DNA of 64,000 nt from Notospermus geniculatus. Its lineage: Eukaryota > Nemertea > Pilidiophora > Heteronemertea > Lineidae. The stretch is from assembly GCA_002633025.1 (NCBI GenBank), contig NMRB01000224.1, positions 414,558 through 478,557 on the forward strand. The letters run 5' to 3'. Numbering within the stretch: the first letter of the stretch is position 1; the number at the start of each line of letters is the position of its first letter. A model generated the notes under the pieces. It ran no database searches, was not told the origin of the DNA, and saw only the letters and a list, made by a program, of their open reading frames with translations. The position numbers were made by a program, and so were the translations under genes. Below are positions 45,511-57,564 of this stretch, one piece after another.

Positions 45511-47050
45511 TGAGTGCTTGGAAGGGCCAAAGTGGATTACTCATGGTCAGTGGAGAAGGCCAATTTCAGTCATGCTGATCAAAGTGTGGTATTTGGCTTG
45601 GGTTCATTTTCATGCCGTGAAAAAACTTCTGTGACTGTATATAATGCTAATTTTTATCCAAATTTGCTGGATGAACAAACGATTGTTTATTTTCAAGGGC
45701 TGAAGATATTTTTCTAAGACAGTTAGGAGATTCTTCCTATTTATCTTGTACGGAGTTTTACCATAGGAAACATGTCTATATTTGATGTATCATTTGACCT
45801 TGACCTTTAATTATAGGAAAATGTCATCAGGCCTTTAACCCTCTAGAGACTGGTCTCACCCTGGGGGCCAATTGGGAAACATAGACCAAAATTGTAACCA
45901 CTGAAGCTATTGACATGGCCATTCATTGGAAAGTGCTCAAAAAGCATTTTCTGGTGGTGCCATGTTCTGTTTGAGATGTTTTCCTAGAAAATAATGCAGA
46001 ATTTTCTCAAAATGTGTCCAGTCTTTAAAGGGTTGCTAATAATTTATGTGTGTATTGAGAGATTTTTGTTTTGTTTTGTTTTCTTTCTTATGAATTCACT
46101 TAGTAGATTTTTTAGTTGTTTTCAATTCTATTCAAGATTGAAACCTGTGTGTACTCAATGGAGTATGACTGCCATGTCTCACGTTGTATAAATATGGTCA
46201 CATTTCACATACACTTGCATGACATGTCCTTGGAAAACTGGTGCGTGTCCTTTGGTATTGATTCACATTTTAATAAGATCCCAGAAAACCCTTTGTTTAA
46301 CACACAGCAATGACAAGGCCTTGGCTTGGTCATGAACAACTTTTTAAAGTTCCAGCTGAAGGACAGGTTTTTGTCAAACTGAATCACCTCAAATTGGACA
46401 TGCACCAGTCTTTAGGATTATATTGCATTGGGTGCAACTCACAAACAATAAAATGCATAAAAAATGTTCATCACACTTTCATATCCATGATAATTTGCAC
46501 CGCCATGTTGTAATCTGGTTGCATTTTTGTCTGTTAATGATATTGTTGACATGAATTTCTGTATCATCTGACCACACTGTGTCGTCTGCTTCGCTTTGTG
46601 ATGTTGACGTTTCACCACGACATGATCCACAAAACCACCTCAATCTTTCACAATGTCTACCCCAGCAAATGTTCTCCACAACTGTAGAATTTTACTCAAT
46701 GAATGTCTTTTTCTCCACACCAATAAATCCCCCCTGAAGGTTACATAAGTCTCCTGTTTTCAACCCATAATATGCTGTGATATAACTTTTAATTAGAGTT
46801 ACCCTGAATCCATTCACAGCCACTGGCAGTTGGGATTAAAATACCAAACGAACTTAATCCTGAAATCTGACACCAACCTTCTCACATAGGTATTCGTTGG
46901 AAAATACACAGTCCAAGCTTTCCAATGAATAGGAAGGTGTGTTATCTAGACTTTTCTTCGACTTTGAGGTTGAGCAGCTAGAAATGTGCATGCTGAGTGT
47001 TGTAGCCATTTCATTCTACTGACATGACTGACATTCGCCGTTTTATGCAG

Positions 47051-47337
47051 GATTGGAATCGATCAAGGAAGGGCAGCTATTAACTCGGGGAAAGTCTTCC
47101 CTGAAAAAAACCTCTTGCTGTAGAAAACCCTCAGGAAGAAAGCTTGCCGTTGGACGGAGCTGTGTCGACGAAGAGTCATTTGACTTTGACGAGCTGCTAG
47201 AACAAACACAGTTGGAAAGCGGTAGGCGACAAACGTACAAACCCCCGATAGCAAATAATTTAGCTAGAAATCGACTTCAGAGTTTTGCCACATTTCTTCT
47301 TATTTGGTGCTGCTTTTCCATCAAGCTTGTATTATAA
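47051..47337 (+). CDS. Possible alternative terminal exon (unconfirmed)
   Basis: It follows an acceptor-like TTTTATGCAG and reads 'LESIKEGQLLTRGKSSLKK...SFDFDELLEQTQLESG', a Lys/Ser-rich then acidic segment. Its entry phase (1) fits the exon 26 donor at 43129, so exon 26 could splice to it and bypass the DUF3883 exon. A donor-like G|GTAGGC lies at 47221. If unspliced, the frame continues to a stop at 47335-47337 with a hydrophobic end. No homologue was recognised. It could instead belong to a separate gene or be chance. Confidence 0.35.
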
Positions 47338-48232
47338 TCAGCATGGTGAACAGGCTTCTGAATCAGTTCAGTTTTAGATTATCATGTTTTATCCCGTTAT
47401 GTGGTATTGAAAGTCTATTTGAATATCCCTTAGTTCCATGTTTACCTAGTATAACCAAATTTGTGCTATATGTACCCTACGAGATAAGCAGTTGAAAGTT
47501 TGAGGTGGTTATTTCACTAAAATGAAATCAACATGACCAATACCAACACCACACATCATGTAGAATGATCTCAGTACACAAATCATTGAATTTCCGTGGT
47601 TATGGACTGCATTATGAGAGATTTTTACGTTAAGTTTACAAATATAATGCTCTGCTTAATTTTGCCTGTTTGTACGATGCATTATTATGACGTTATTGTG
47701 ATTTTATTAAATGTTAGTGTTATTGATTTGATCTGACAATATTGGTTGCAACAACGATGACTTTTGTTGAAGCGAATTTGAATATAGGTCAGATTCCCTG
47801 GCGGCCATCTTGTAAACTCCAAGAATTCTTGTCGACGTCTGCTCGCTCAGCTGGGAAGCTGGTGGGAAGATTACCGTACATTGAAAATGCATAGTCTTCC
47901 AACCAGACATGTGCAGAATGTACATGTGCGCCCCAGATAGATGGCAGCAAGTGAATATAACCTATAGTCAAGTCTTAACCCTTGCACTGCCGTGGTCAAT
48001 TTGTCAAAAAAAGATGTGAAACCCGTCACATAGCTGTCCATTGGAAAGCTTTGAGTGAGTGATTTTCAATGGATACTTATGGTTTCTGTGAATCCTCAGG
48101 ATTTGTTATTGGTTCGTTGGTTGCAATGAAATTGCCAATGGCTCTGGAAGGGTTAAGTTGGATTTTTTTGCCTTGAATCATATCAGAGTGAGACAGCGCA
48201 GGGGCCTGTGCTGTTTATATCATGAGTCCCTT

Positions 48233-48307
48233 GACTAGTCCCCTGCCCTCAAGACGTCTGCTATAAATACAAGTATAGAGGAGTGTTACGAGGGCAGGGG
48301 ACCAGTC
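48233..48307. repeat. 18-bp inverted repeat with 39-bp spacer
   Basis: GACTAGTCCCCTGCCCTC at 48233-48250 pairs with GAGGGCAGGGGACCAGTC at 48290-48307, one mismatch. It lies 18 bp before a hAT-like MITE. Confidence 0.9.
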
Positions 48308-48324
48308 TAGTGCTGATGATACTT

Positions 48325-48443
48325 CAGGGCCCATATTCATAAAAATACTTAAGTCTAAGTGTGACACTTATCCTTTGTTCAACACAAAAAATAAGTATCA
48401 CAGTTTGACGTAAGTACATGTATGTTTATGAATATGGACCCTG
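48325..48443. mobile_element. hAT-like MITE with CAGGGCCCATATTCATAAA ends
   Basis: The left CAGGGCCCATATTCATAAA and right TTTATGAATATGGACCCTG are inverted with one mismatch. Length is 119 bp. The ends relate it to the ATTCAT-type elements at 11692, 12934 and 16429. Confidence 0.85.
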
Positions 48444-48591
48444 AATCTAGCTTCGTTCACCAAGTCAAACCTAGTGGAGTATAAAAGAATTAATACCGGT
48501 GTTTTTGTGCTGTTTTCAGTTAGCAACCTGCGGACTGTGATGGACTGTATTGACCACTAGGCCACAGACTGCAGCACCAGATCACATTCAA

Positions 48592-48763
48592 TACAGTAGA
48601 CCCCTCTGCCAGGAGGACACCTCTCTATTAAGGACACTGACCGAGTTTCAATCCGCGAGTCGTGTGTTAAACTTGACCGTTGTAATTGAGACGCCTCTCT
48701 ATAAAGGACAGCATTTGTCAATGTCAGTGCCAAGGGTGTCCTTAATAGAGAGGTTCCACTGTA
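48592..48763. mobile_element. TA-flanked MITE, CAGTGGAACCTCTC family
   Basis: The left CAGTAGACCCCTCTG and right end (reverse) CAGTGGAACCTCTCTATTAA are both flanked by TA. 'CTCTATTAAGGACA' appears in both arms. Relatives lie at 25396-25533 and 40944-41014. Confidence 0.8.
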
Positions 48764-48886
48764 TTGTCATGTGTGTGAGTATTTCGTTAATTGAGGATGG
48801 GTTGTGGGGACGAGGTTGAGTTCACCAGATTGAATTCAGTGCTTTATATATCGGTGAATTCTTTGTATTCCATTATCAACGAAATC

Positions 48887-48964
48887 ACTGCCAGAGTGGT
48901 GCAATCGAAACATCAGCACCTGTCACCTCTGAGGTCCTCGGTTCAATCCCCTGTCGGACCCACC
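48887..48964 (+). mobile_element. SINE copy (head only)
   Basis: 'CTGCCAGAGTGGTGCAATCG', then 'CACCTGTCACCTCTGAGGTC', and the B-box CGGTTCAATCCCC. Same family as 26114-26270. Confidence 0.8.
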
Positions 48965-49403
48965 ACAAACCATCCTCGATTGGCTGAAATACCATCAGGC
49001 GGTGCTAGGAATACACCATTCTTGAAATTACATGCTTTATCATCCAGATTGCGTTAATTTAATCAAACTGCAGCAAAATCATGTCGATTGGGTCATGTTC
49101 ATGTGCGAATCTTTTTCAACACAATTTTTGATTAGGTATTGTTCATTATTACCCTGTTAACTGAGTGTTTAATCCGTGTTATGTGGTATTCTTAAATGAC
49201 TTAAAAATCTAAGGGAAAACAAGTGCCAAATAGTTACTTATTTTGCAAGGCATAGCACAATAATGTTCTCAGATTTTGTAAAATAATGTGGTATTTTTGA
49301 CAACACTGGCTCAAACCTCATTCTCTGCTTCACCCTGAGTTATGATGTCATTTGGGTGAGTTGGGACAGGACGGGGTGGAATTCACATCGAATACCAAGA
49401 CAC

Positions 49404-49558
49404 CTGCGTGTCAGAGTGGTACAATCGAAGTATTGACACCTCTCACCTCTGGGGTTCCAGGTTCGATCCCCGGTCGGCCCCACTCTTCATCTGACAGAGA
49501 GGGTGACTCTATTTGACAGCACAGTTTCTCCGGGCACTCTGGTTTCCTCCTGCAGTAC
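49404..49558 (+). mobile_element. SINE, near full-length copy
   Basis: Head GTGTCAGAGTGGTACAATCG, a perfect B-box AGGTTCGATCCCCGG, then 'CACTCTTCATCTGACAGAGA', 'GACAGCACAGTTTCTCCGGG' and 'CTCCTGCAG'. This is the best-preserved copy in the window. Confidence 0.88.
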
Positions 49559-51005
49559 TTGAATTCATCCAATGTTGTCTACAGAGCTGACAATGCTCTA
49601 TTTGGCAGTGGGCTCTCAATTCAATTTACACACCTGTATCACTCCACAAATTTGCCTCTTGAATCAGACTTTTTCCCCTTTACCATATCAACGTCTTTCT
49701 CTATGTTTTGACACACCCCTTTCCAATAACGTCGATTATCAGTAGTAATCACCTAGTAACTGCACAGGTTCCCTTTGTTTAATAACACAGACAAAGCAAT
49801 GATCATGCATTGTTATTTAATGCTGACCAAGTACGGTAAATTTGACATCACTGAATATGTTTCACCTTCTTCACGTGTGATTTGTCTAGCTAGTCATTAC
49901 CATTACTGGTAAGTTTTAATACATGAAACGAGTGTCTGCAGTTTCTGAAGTTGAAGAAATGGAGTGGTGTCATGTTCTGTGGGAAGGGCAAAACTCTGGA
50001 CATGTTCAGGTGCTACGTTCAGGAGGGCAGGGGTTCAAATGTCGTCCTGGGATGGGGTTGAAGGATTTGGCAGGCAGAGAAGGTGTCTGCAGCATGTTCT
50101 GCAGATCTTGGGTACCAAAGTTGCTATATGCTCCCTTGTGAGCTGAGGAGATCCCTTCAAGAACCATCCTGAGAAACTCGGGCCATTTGAGGCCTATTTT
50201 TGCAACAGCAGATTCCGCTGTGGTTAACAGTTTGTGGTGAGTGGTGCAGTTTTCACAGTGTTTTGGATAATCATTCGATGATTTAACAATACAGGGCCTG
50301 TTGATAGTCCCTATGCCTGTGAAAACCAGTCGCTCACTGCAACCCGCGGCAGAATCCGCTCTAGTGGAAACAGGCCTTTATGGTCCCTCCCACTCCCTCC
50401 TACAACAAGTGCTGGAGAAGGAGAATGTGCATAGACCCTGATGATTCCTGATGTTGAAGAACAGGCCAATGCCTCAGGGGTATATTGGTAATATCAAGTG
50501 CATATTGCACTTATAAGAAATTCTGTTACTTCCGAGGCTGCAGACACTCTCAACATTTTTCTTTCAAAACATTTTTGTATATTTAGCAGACAAATGGTGA
50601 AGTATATATAAAATAGTGTAGTTAATAATATGTATTTTGGATTCATGTGATCTAATTTGGGCCTTGGACTTGATTTGAGAAGTGTGAACCAGCTTTTGTT
50701 TTCCTAACTCTGTGAGGTCTGTGTCAGTATTGGGAGTCCTTAAAAAGGTGTTAATATTTCATGGTATCGGTATTTTGTCAAATGTCTTCATGGACCTCAT
50801 TGGGTTAAGTTCAGGGTGAGTTTCATAATGAATTAATGAAGGTAAAAGACTACACCAGCGTTAGTACATCTTGGTCAAGTACAAAGTTAGTTATAGGTGT
50901 TGTAATGCATTTCTGTAGATCAACACACAACACCAGTGTTAGTACTGAACTAAAGTTGCCATTAGGTCTTGTGCTTCAAACAGAACAGTGTCTACATAAT
51001 ACTGA

Positions 51006-51364
51006 GGTTTCGCAAATCTGACGAAACACGAAGTACGAAATTCTACTTCAGTTCCATGACGTAATGTATTTCAGGAGATGGTTGGTACCACAAATATCGC
51101 CTGCTGCAAGGGCATCTTAGACCGATAGAGCTACGGTGTATACTAAAGTTGGAAATTTATCTTTTGTTTCCACTTCGCAGATACGAAGTAGAAATTTAAA
51201 ACTTCATGATGCACTATAACTCTCTTGGTCTTACATGATATGCTAAAAGACGCACTGGCAGCAGGGACATTTGTGGTAGCAACCGTCTCCAGAAATACGT
51301 TAGGTCCTGGAAATGAAGTTGAATTTCGTATTTCGTACTTCGTATTTCTCAGATTTGCAAAACC
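51006..51364. mobile_element. MITE with about 55-bp inverted repeats (GGTTTCGCAAATCTGA)
   Basis: 'TCGCAAATCTGACGAAACAC' + 'GAAGTACGAAATTCTACTTC' at the left is inverted at the right as 'GAATTTCGTATTTCGTACTT' + 'CGTATTTCTCAGATTTGC'. About 355 bp, non-coding. Confidence 0.8.
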
Positions 51365-51484
51365 TTGCTGTTGTTCAAGAAGTGAATGTAGAATGTTCTC
51401 ATGGATTCAGGGCAAGTCTAACATGAATTTTGTGATGAGGGTGTCCTCGGTGCTTTGGGAACATATCCATCAGTGAACGCTATG

Positions 51485-51601
51485 TCATCTTGAACTACCG
51501 AGGGTTAAAATCGCTACGCCTTTGGTCTCTGCTTCCTCAGGAGACCGAGGGGAGCATCGTCCAAAGACGAAGTGACCAAAGGTCTCGGTATTTCAAGATG
51601 A
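51485..51601. mobile_element. Small MITE or fold-back element
   Basis: TCATCTTGAACTACCGAG at the left and CTCGGTATTTCAAGATGA at the right form imperfect inverted ends. Internal 'CCTTTGGTCTC' is inverted as 'GACCAAAGG'. Confidence 0.75.
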
Positions 51602-52175
51602 GATACAGTACACAAGAGACACAAGCACCAAATAATTATATATTTATGCCAAATGCTATATGTAAATTGTCATGATTATGCTAATCGTATGTATGTAACA
51701 TAATTCTATTTTGATCTATTTGTATTTCTATGGTGTGTACAGTCCTGGCCAGCTGGTAAAGAAGTATTTTTAAATTAAACCGGCACATATCAAGACATAT
51801 ATGGTAGTCTGAAATGCCACTGATCAAAGAAAGAGAGAGAGCAGCCAAATGAACAGTTGACTCCATGACATTCAAATCCTGAATTTTCAATCAAACTTAG
51901 GGTGATATTAACTAGAATTATCCATTCTGACCATGTGATTTGCTGGTATCTGCACTTAATAAATAATGCATTAATGCCATAATGCTTGTACGTCTCAAAT
52001 TTACAAAGTGATGCGAGTGGTGTACATGTTGATGCTGTATGTATTATCATTGTTCCCTGAGCCCTTTGAACATTCCGATGCCTGCCTACCAGTGCCTGGT
52101 CAAGGCTTCACGGTTAATTGACCCTTTATGCCCCTTTTGAAGTATAGTTCCAAGGGACAAAATGTACAGTCAGTG

Positions 52176-52305
52176 CAGGGCCATATTTACGGCAGGGGGC
52201 ACTTGCCCCCCAGAGCCAACCAAAAAACGTGATTTTCATGTGGATTTTGGAAAAAAAAGGTCTCNCCCCCCCCCCCCCCGGACCAAAAAACTAAATACGG
52301 CCCTG
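52176..52305. mobile_element. MITE nested in another repeat (CAGGGCC ends, CAGTG duplication)
   Basis: The element runs from CAGGGCCATATTTACGG to AAATACGGCCCTG and is flanked by CAGTG on both sides. The host sequence, 'GGGACAAAATGTACAGTCAG' before and 'CACGACAATGCACATAGC' after, continues across. The related repeat at 54130-54180 shows the uninterrupted site. A single N at 52265 lies in its poly-C run. Confidence 0.9.
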
Positions 52306-53089
52306 CAGTGCACGACAATGCACATAGCGATTGTGTCCATTTGCTTCAATCTGGCAACCATCTTGGCTCCTCGGTAATGGACATGTGGTTACCACGGCAA
52401 CCAGAAAGATGGCCGCTGGTGGAACTCATCTGTTCCTCTGACTGTGGATGTCGCAAAGGGGCAAAGTTTTTGGTCGTAGCATAATGACAGCCTTACTGGA
52501 GTAGGATGGGAAGTGGTTTGCAGGCATCTCAAATATGAAGAGGGCTGTGACGTAAAAATTCCATAATTATGTCAGGATTACAATACCAGGTTCAGTTGGC
52601 TTTGCCGTCCTCTCAATCATGGTCACCAATCTATTTTATTCAATTCCTGTATCTTTTATCAGTGTTACTTTTCTATAGATATCTCACTGCTAGTTGATAT
52701 CAAGCTTCCTACATACGTTATGGTCTATTATTTCATGATTGTTTTAACTCATGCATAATATCATTTTGCAGAGATTTCTCAGCCTTCCTGAGTTCAATGT
52801 AGTCAATGAAGTGAAATTGGAGTCTGGTGGCTTTCTATGTGTGCTAGGCCCTGGAGTGTACCCCCGGGGTCATATAGGAATATTTTCTGGGGTTTATTTA
52901 AAGAAATTACATGACTGATGAAGTGAAAGAGAACTGCAATTGGGTCAGCCTACCAGTATAGAACAACTTCACCTAATATTCATATCACCCAACTTGTACA
53001 ATGAAATCGTATGATTTCTCTTGTTTGTATATGTTTTGTGGCTCAGTTTTGTTGTATTGTAAATCATTATGCATACTCTGTAATGCCTA

Positions 53090-53095
53090 AATAAA
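53090..53095 (+). terminator. Strong candidate poly(A) signal AATAAA (plus strand)
   Basis: 'CCTAAATAAACTGCGATCTC' is followed by T/GT-rich sequence (TGTCTCTACTCATGTTTTGT), a typical 3' end. It would mark the distal end of plus-strand transcription, about 700 bp before the converging minus-strand signal. Confidence 0.5.
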
Positions 53096-53346
53096 CTGCG
53101 ATCTCATCAACACTTGTCTCTACTCATGTTTTGTGTTTTACTACGCAGGCATGCCAGACGTGAGTACTGCGGGACGAGGTTGAACAGCTTTTGAGCCCGA
53201 GATTCCCCCCGAGTGAGGCCCCGTCCACGCTCACATCCCTGAGATTGCATGAATATCCTACAAAGTGAGGTGTCGAGGCTGCAGATACCTTCATAGCCTG
53301 GATCTACCTCGTCCCAGGGATAGTTTGCTCCTTGGCACTCTCTGTA

Positions 53347-53554
53347 TAGAGGCCTTGCAAATGACGTCACAAGCCACCATGCTGGGGGGCAGATGCTGCA
53401 GAGGCGCAGCGAAATGAGTCGTGCATGCCCCAATGACGTTACGTCAAACAATGGCGTGGCACACTTCACACAAGTCACGTCATGGTCGGCTCACACCTCT
53501 GCGCCCTGTGCCCCCCAGCATGGCCGCCAGGATGACGTCATTGCAAGGCCTCTA
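53347..53554. mobile_element. MITE with about 60-bp inverted repeats and CRE-like sites
   Basis: 'TAGAGGCCTTGCAAATGACG' starts the left arm and its counterpart '...ATGACGTCATTGCAAGGCCTCTA' ends the right arm. 'CATGCTGGGGGGCA' is also shared by both arms. TA is present at both ends. TGACGTCA or close variants occur at four places, including 'TGACGTTACGTCA' in the centre. Confidence 0.85.
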
Positions 53555-53806
53555 TTACCATGAGCAACGAGTTCATAATTTGCCTCAAGAAGGCTCATTC
53601 ATTCCACTGGTTTTGTATAGAATTTATAACTCCTGAAAGGTGGCGCTTTTGACTCGGAACACAGGAAATTGTACTGTATGTCAACACAGAGGCCCTAGGC
53701 CAACAACTTTCAGTAATCCAGGGAAACATTTGAAGGAGCTTAGCATGTGAGACAAGTCAACTACAATGAAAGAATGATAGGAAGCATTTCTTGCCATTCA
53801 TGGACA

Positions 53807-53812
53807 TTTATT
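53807..53812 (-). terminator. Candidate poly(A) signal of the ANKRD11/12-like gene
   Basis: TTTATT on plus reads AATAAA on minus. A second one lies at 55061-55066. No minus-strand coding exon lies between here and the stop codon at 58448-58450, so a 3' UTR of up to about 4.6 kb is implied. Confidence 0.4.
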
Positions 53813-54111
53813 TATCTCGATCGATTCAGTGCACACAGGCTGTCGACTCAGCACCAGACTGTAAGTTAGGATCAACCAACAGAAAAAAACAAAATCTACC
53901 AAAAAGTACACAACTCCCATGTTGCATTCACCCAAAATGACATCTGAAATCCTTGAAGACCATTTTTACAATATTTCAATATCAGAAATATTCTGATGTA
54001 CAATGTAGAAGACCATGTTACAATATCAAATCATAATACCAGTACACAGTATTTCAGATTATGCATGGATAGTCTGTTAGTTAGGATACAATCTTTTTTA
54101 CCGCTAGGCCT

Positions 54112-54220
54112 ACCCCTTTCAAAAGTTTTGAGGGAAAAAATGTACACTCAGTACACGGCAATGCATACAGCAATTGTGTACCAGTACATTTTTACCTTGG
54201 GCCTGACTTTTGAAAGGGGT
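54112..54220. mobile_element. Small MITE, ACCCCTTTCAAAAGT inverted ends
   Basis: The left ACCCCTTTCAAAAGT and right ACTTTTGAAAGGGGT are exact inverted repeats. The interior 'CAGTACACGGCAATGCATAC' matches the sequence interrupted by the nested MITE at 52176-52305. Confidence 0.85.
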
Positions 54221-57200
54221 CTATTTACTTGGTGCAGTAAGATGCAGAACAGAGGTATGACAAGATACGTTTTATCTCATTTAAGAGGCATTTTCAACAT
54301 CGATACTGTCCCTATATAAGGAGAAATTTCAAGGCAAGTTTGCGAGGAATGAACGCTCACAAGATGTTAGAAAGAATCCTGCTCAATTTGCCACAATATT
54401 TGCCCGAATTATCTCGAGGCAAACCTCAAAATAACAACTGAATTTTCATAACAGAAAGATAATGAACAGCCTTCCAGGCTCATGGTGATTTCTGACTGAT
54501 GGTACCCCTCAAATACTGCCCCCCCCCCCCCAATCTTCAAATCATCAAGGCCCTACTGACATCAATTACCACTCAATGGAAAGCTCACACTGAGCACTTT
54601 CTGATTGTACAAATAAAGTCACAACTGAAATTACCCCGGTACTGTATCGTCAAAAGATCAAATTTTCTCAAAATAACTTCAGTCTGAAGGCCTATAGGTT
54701 TGAAGTGAAAAAAATACCAAAATCATAACACACGTCTAGGTTGGTGCACTCACCGATTTCAACAGTCATCGCCAAAACACTCAACTACATAAACCTGTGA
54801 CACCAAATTATGACAAGATGTTAGGAATTTGATCATCCACAACTTGACACCTGAAACAACGAGAAATTTCCATCCATTTTTGTCATACTTGTTTTTAAAC
54901 TTGGAACCTTAATAGCACTTTTGAAATTCAGAAGGTAGGAGGCAACCAATGTGGTTGAGAAAAACATGCAGAGAAAAGGGGGAGGAGCCAAAAATAGGGT
55001 GCCTCCATATCGTTTTACTAATGATGTATTTGGGAGCTGTTTCAAACATCAAACAGTAGATTTATTCCTTAACATCTTGTAATGTTTATGACAGGGCTGC
55101 CATTCTTCCTCAAAGACAACCAACTGCGTTATGAAGCTGTAAATTTGGAGGCCAACTACGGGGAACTTGTGTTGCGCAATCTGAATGATTTATACAAGCC
55201 ATATGTGTGAAATATTAAGAGCACTGACGTCATTATTACCACCGAGGCAGTTTGTGAACATGAGTCAAGAAATAGCAGAAGCTAGGCCTAACACACCTCA
55301 GTGTTTAACAATCTTTTCAGATTTGGGTAAAATCTACAGTGTGTCTAAAATTAGATGCATCTTTGCAACCTAACAATACTCCTCAGTATCTGCTCCACTA
55401 AGAACGGCAACCCCGCCAATGAAGTTACCTCTCCAACATCCACTACGTGGAGGGGTATCGTGAAATGATACTCTTCAACAAAAATAGATTCTAAAATCTT
55501 CTCAACTATATACAATCCTTGATTTGTGTAGTCTCATGTTGCAAAACCACATGAAAATGAAACATGAAAATGGCTTCTATATCCCGGTAAGAATGCGGGA
55601 CAAAACATGAAAAAATGGTGAAAAAAATGATGATTAACTCACTCCCTGTGAAGTGACAAACTTTTGCAACATTAAATGAACTCTAAACATCATGTCCACG
55701 CACGTCTGGCTGGAGAACAATAAATGCAAAAAAATCAATAAAAGTCATTCATAATCACCAAGACGATGAAATCGTGAAGTATGCCGATCATTAATCAGCA
55801 ATTTTAATTAATTCTGACATCTTTACTTCAATAAACTTTATAAAGTTAGTCAGTTAATTCCCACACACTTTGGGTAAAGTTACAAGCGATACACCTGCTG
55901 ATACAGCAAACACTAGTCTCCACCTCACCTCACCCTCCATCACCAACGGCAACCCCAAACAAATCATCAAGTCCCACTTTAAAGTAAGTATTCTTTATGT
56001 ATGTTTATCTTTGGAAAGTTTGCCAGTAGCACACTGATTTTTTGAAAGAAATCCCAAATTTCGCAGAGATAGAACCAGGGAAAGCAGACCTTACATTAGT
56101 GGTAAGACCCACACTGAAAGCTTCGAACAGAGCACTCAAATTCGCACCCAAAGTATGTAGGTTAGTTCATCCAGAATAGTTTAATGAATGAAGTTGGTGT
56201 TGACAGCAGGTATTGAACTAAGTTCACCTACCAGTCATACACAATTTCCAAATCGGCCACTGTTACAGGTCAGTAGTGCTTGTGTTCCGCCCAATGAAAT
56301 CCTAGATGGTCATGTCACAGGGACACAGCACATTGCTGCTACAAAGAGTGTAAATTTCAATTTTCTGTAGTGGTGTGGGCCTTGAAGTAGATGATAACTA
56401 ACCCCTGACAACTAATTCTGAATGGACTATAATCTTCTGAGCATTCACCAGAAAGCCTAGTTTCTTGGCAAAACGGCAGAAAGCACAACATCATGGATCA
56501 CATGTACATTTGGTACAACTCCTAACACACTAGAGACAGCTCCTTTTTTTGTTCTTTTTTAATGATTTTAGAACACAGAGCCCTAGTTTAAGCCACTGCA
56601 ATAGCAACATACAAATGTGAATGGTCATAGCGATATCCGATTAGTAGTAGGAAAAGAAAAGTACACACAGAGTACACTAGAAGTTGAGGAATAGAGCTGA
56701 GAATTCTTTACAGTAGGACAGTTAAGACGGCTATCTGTAATAGATTAAGGTACGGGAATTCGAAAAGAACAGTTTGATACGCTTAGTGTTAGAGATAAAC
56801 TTCAAGGTCAAATCAATAATAAACATGCTGGTTACAGACATTTCAATGCAGATTTCTTGCATGATCTTATTTTCTTTTCTAAGTAAGATTGTGACCAAGT
56901 CACAACCAGAGTAAATCTAGATCAGTTCACTTTCAACAGACCTACATGTACGGAATAAATCAATCTTTTTTACTGGTGAAAATCTCTGTGATTACAGTCT
57001 AGGAAGTGACAAGCCTAAAGCAAGACATGGTTAGTATCAATAGAAGATTTGAATAGAGATTACTTGAGTTAAAATCCGTTGATAAGACAACTAACAGAAG
57101 AAAGAAAGAACTGAATCGATATTGCACACACATAGGCAGAGCTTGAGGCTACTTCTCTATGAACTGAAAGAAAAGTGGACTGTTGTGAACGTGAGGTTCT

Positions 57201-57564
57201 TAATGCAGTCGTGGCTACAGTAGAGGTCAAACTATCCTGTGTGATGATCAATGAAAACATGTTACATTGATAATCAGAAAGTCAATGCCACGTCTGCCAC
57301 CAGAGGGGCAAACATTCAAATAAAACCAATTTATTTTCAAATTTTGAATTACATGTAGAAGACAGTAAAGTGAATGAATGAAAAAAAGACATTTCTTTTG
57401 AAAACCTGATTCAACTTGTTTGTTCCTGCTGTTCTTTGCAGGGAAAATCAAAGAAAATATGGATGTTCCACCAAAAATGATACAAAGTGATGAGTGCTAA
57501 CATCATTTTTACCCATGATGATACAGTGAGTGTGAATGGTTGAATAGAAGACTAAACCACAACT

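Larger units (their letters stand above)
44088..53100 (+). other. Long 3' UTR and/or intergenic DNA after the NO VEIN-like gene
   Basis: No independent gene with multiple supported exons was found. Poly(A)-like signals occur at 44308-44313 (ATTAAA), 46447-46452 and 53090-53095 (AATAAA). The region contains a palindrome, a minisatellite, several MITEs and two SINEs, plus one exon-like open frame at 47051-47337. Confidence 0.45.

Noticed and set aside
49404-49480. Possible tRNA gene with a perfect B-box
   Set aside because: No paired acceptor stem. The sequence continues into a shared non-tRNA body found in several other copies, so it is a SINE.
53107-53478. 123-codon minus-strand open frame
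   Set aside because: It overlaps the CRE-rich MITE and has no domain or splice support.
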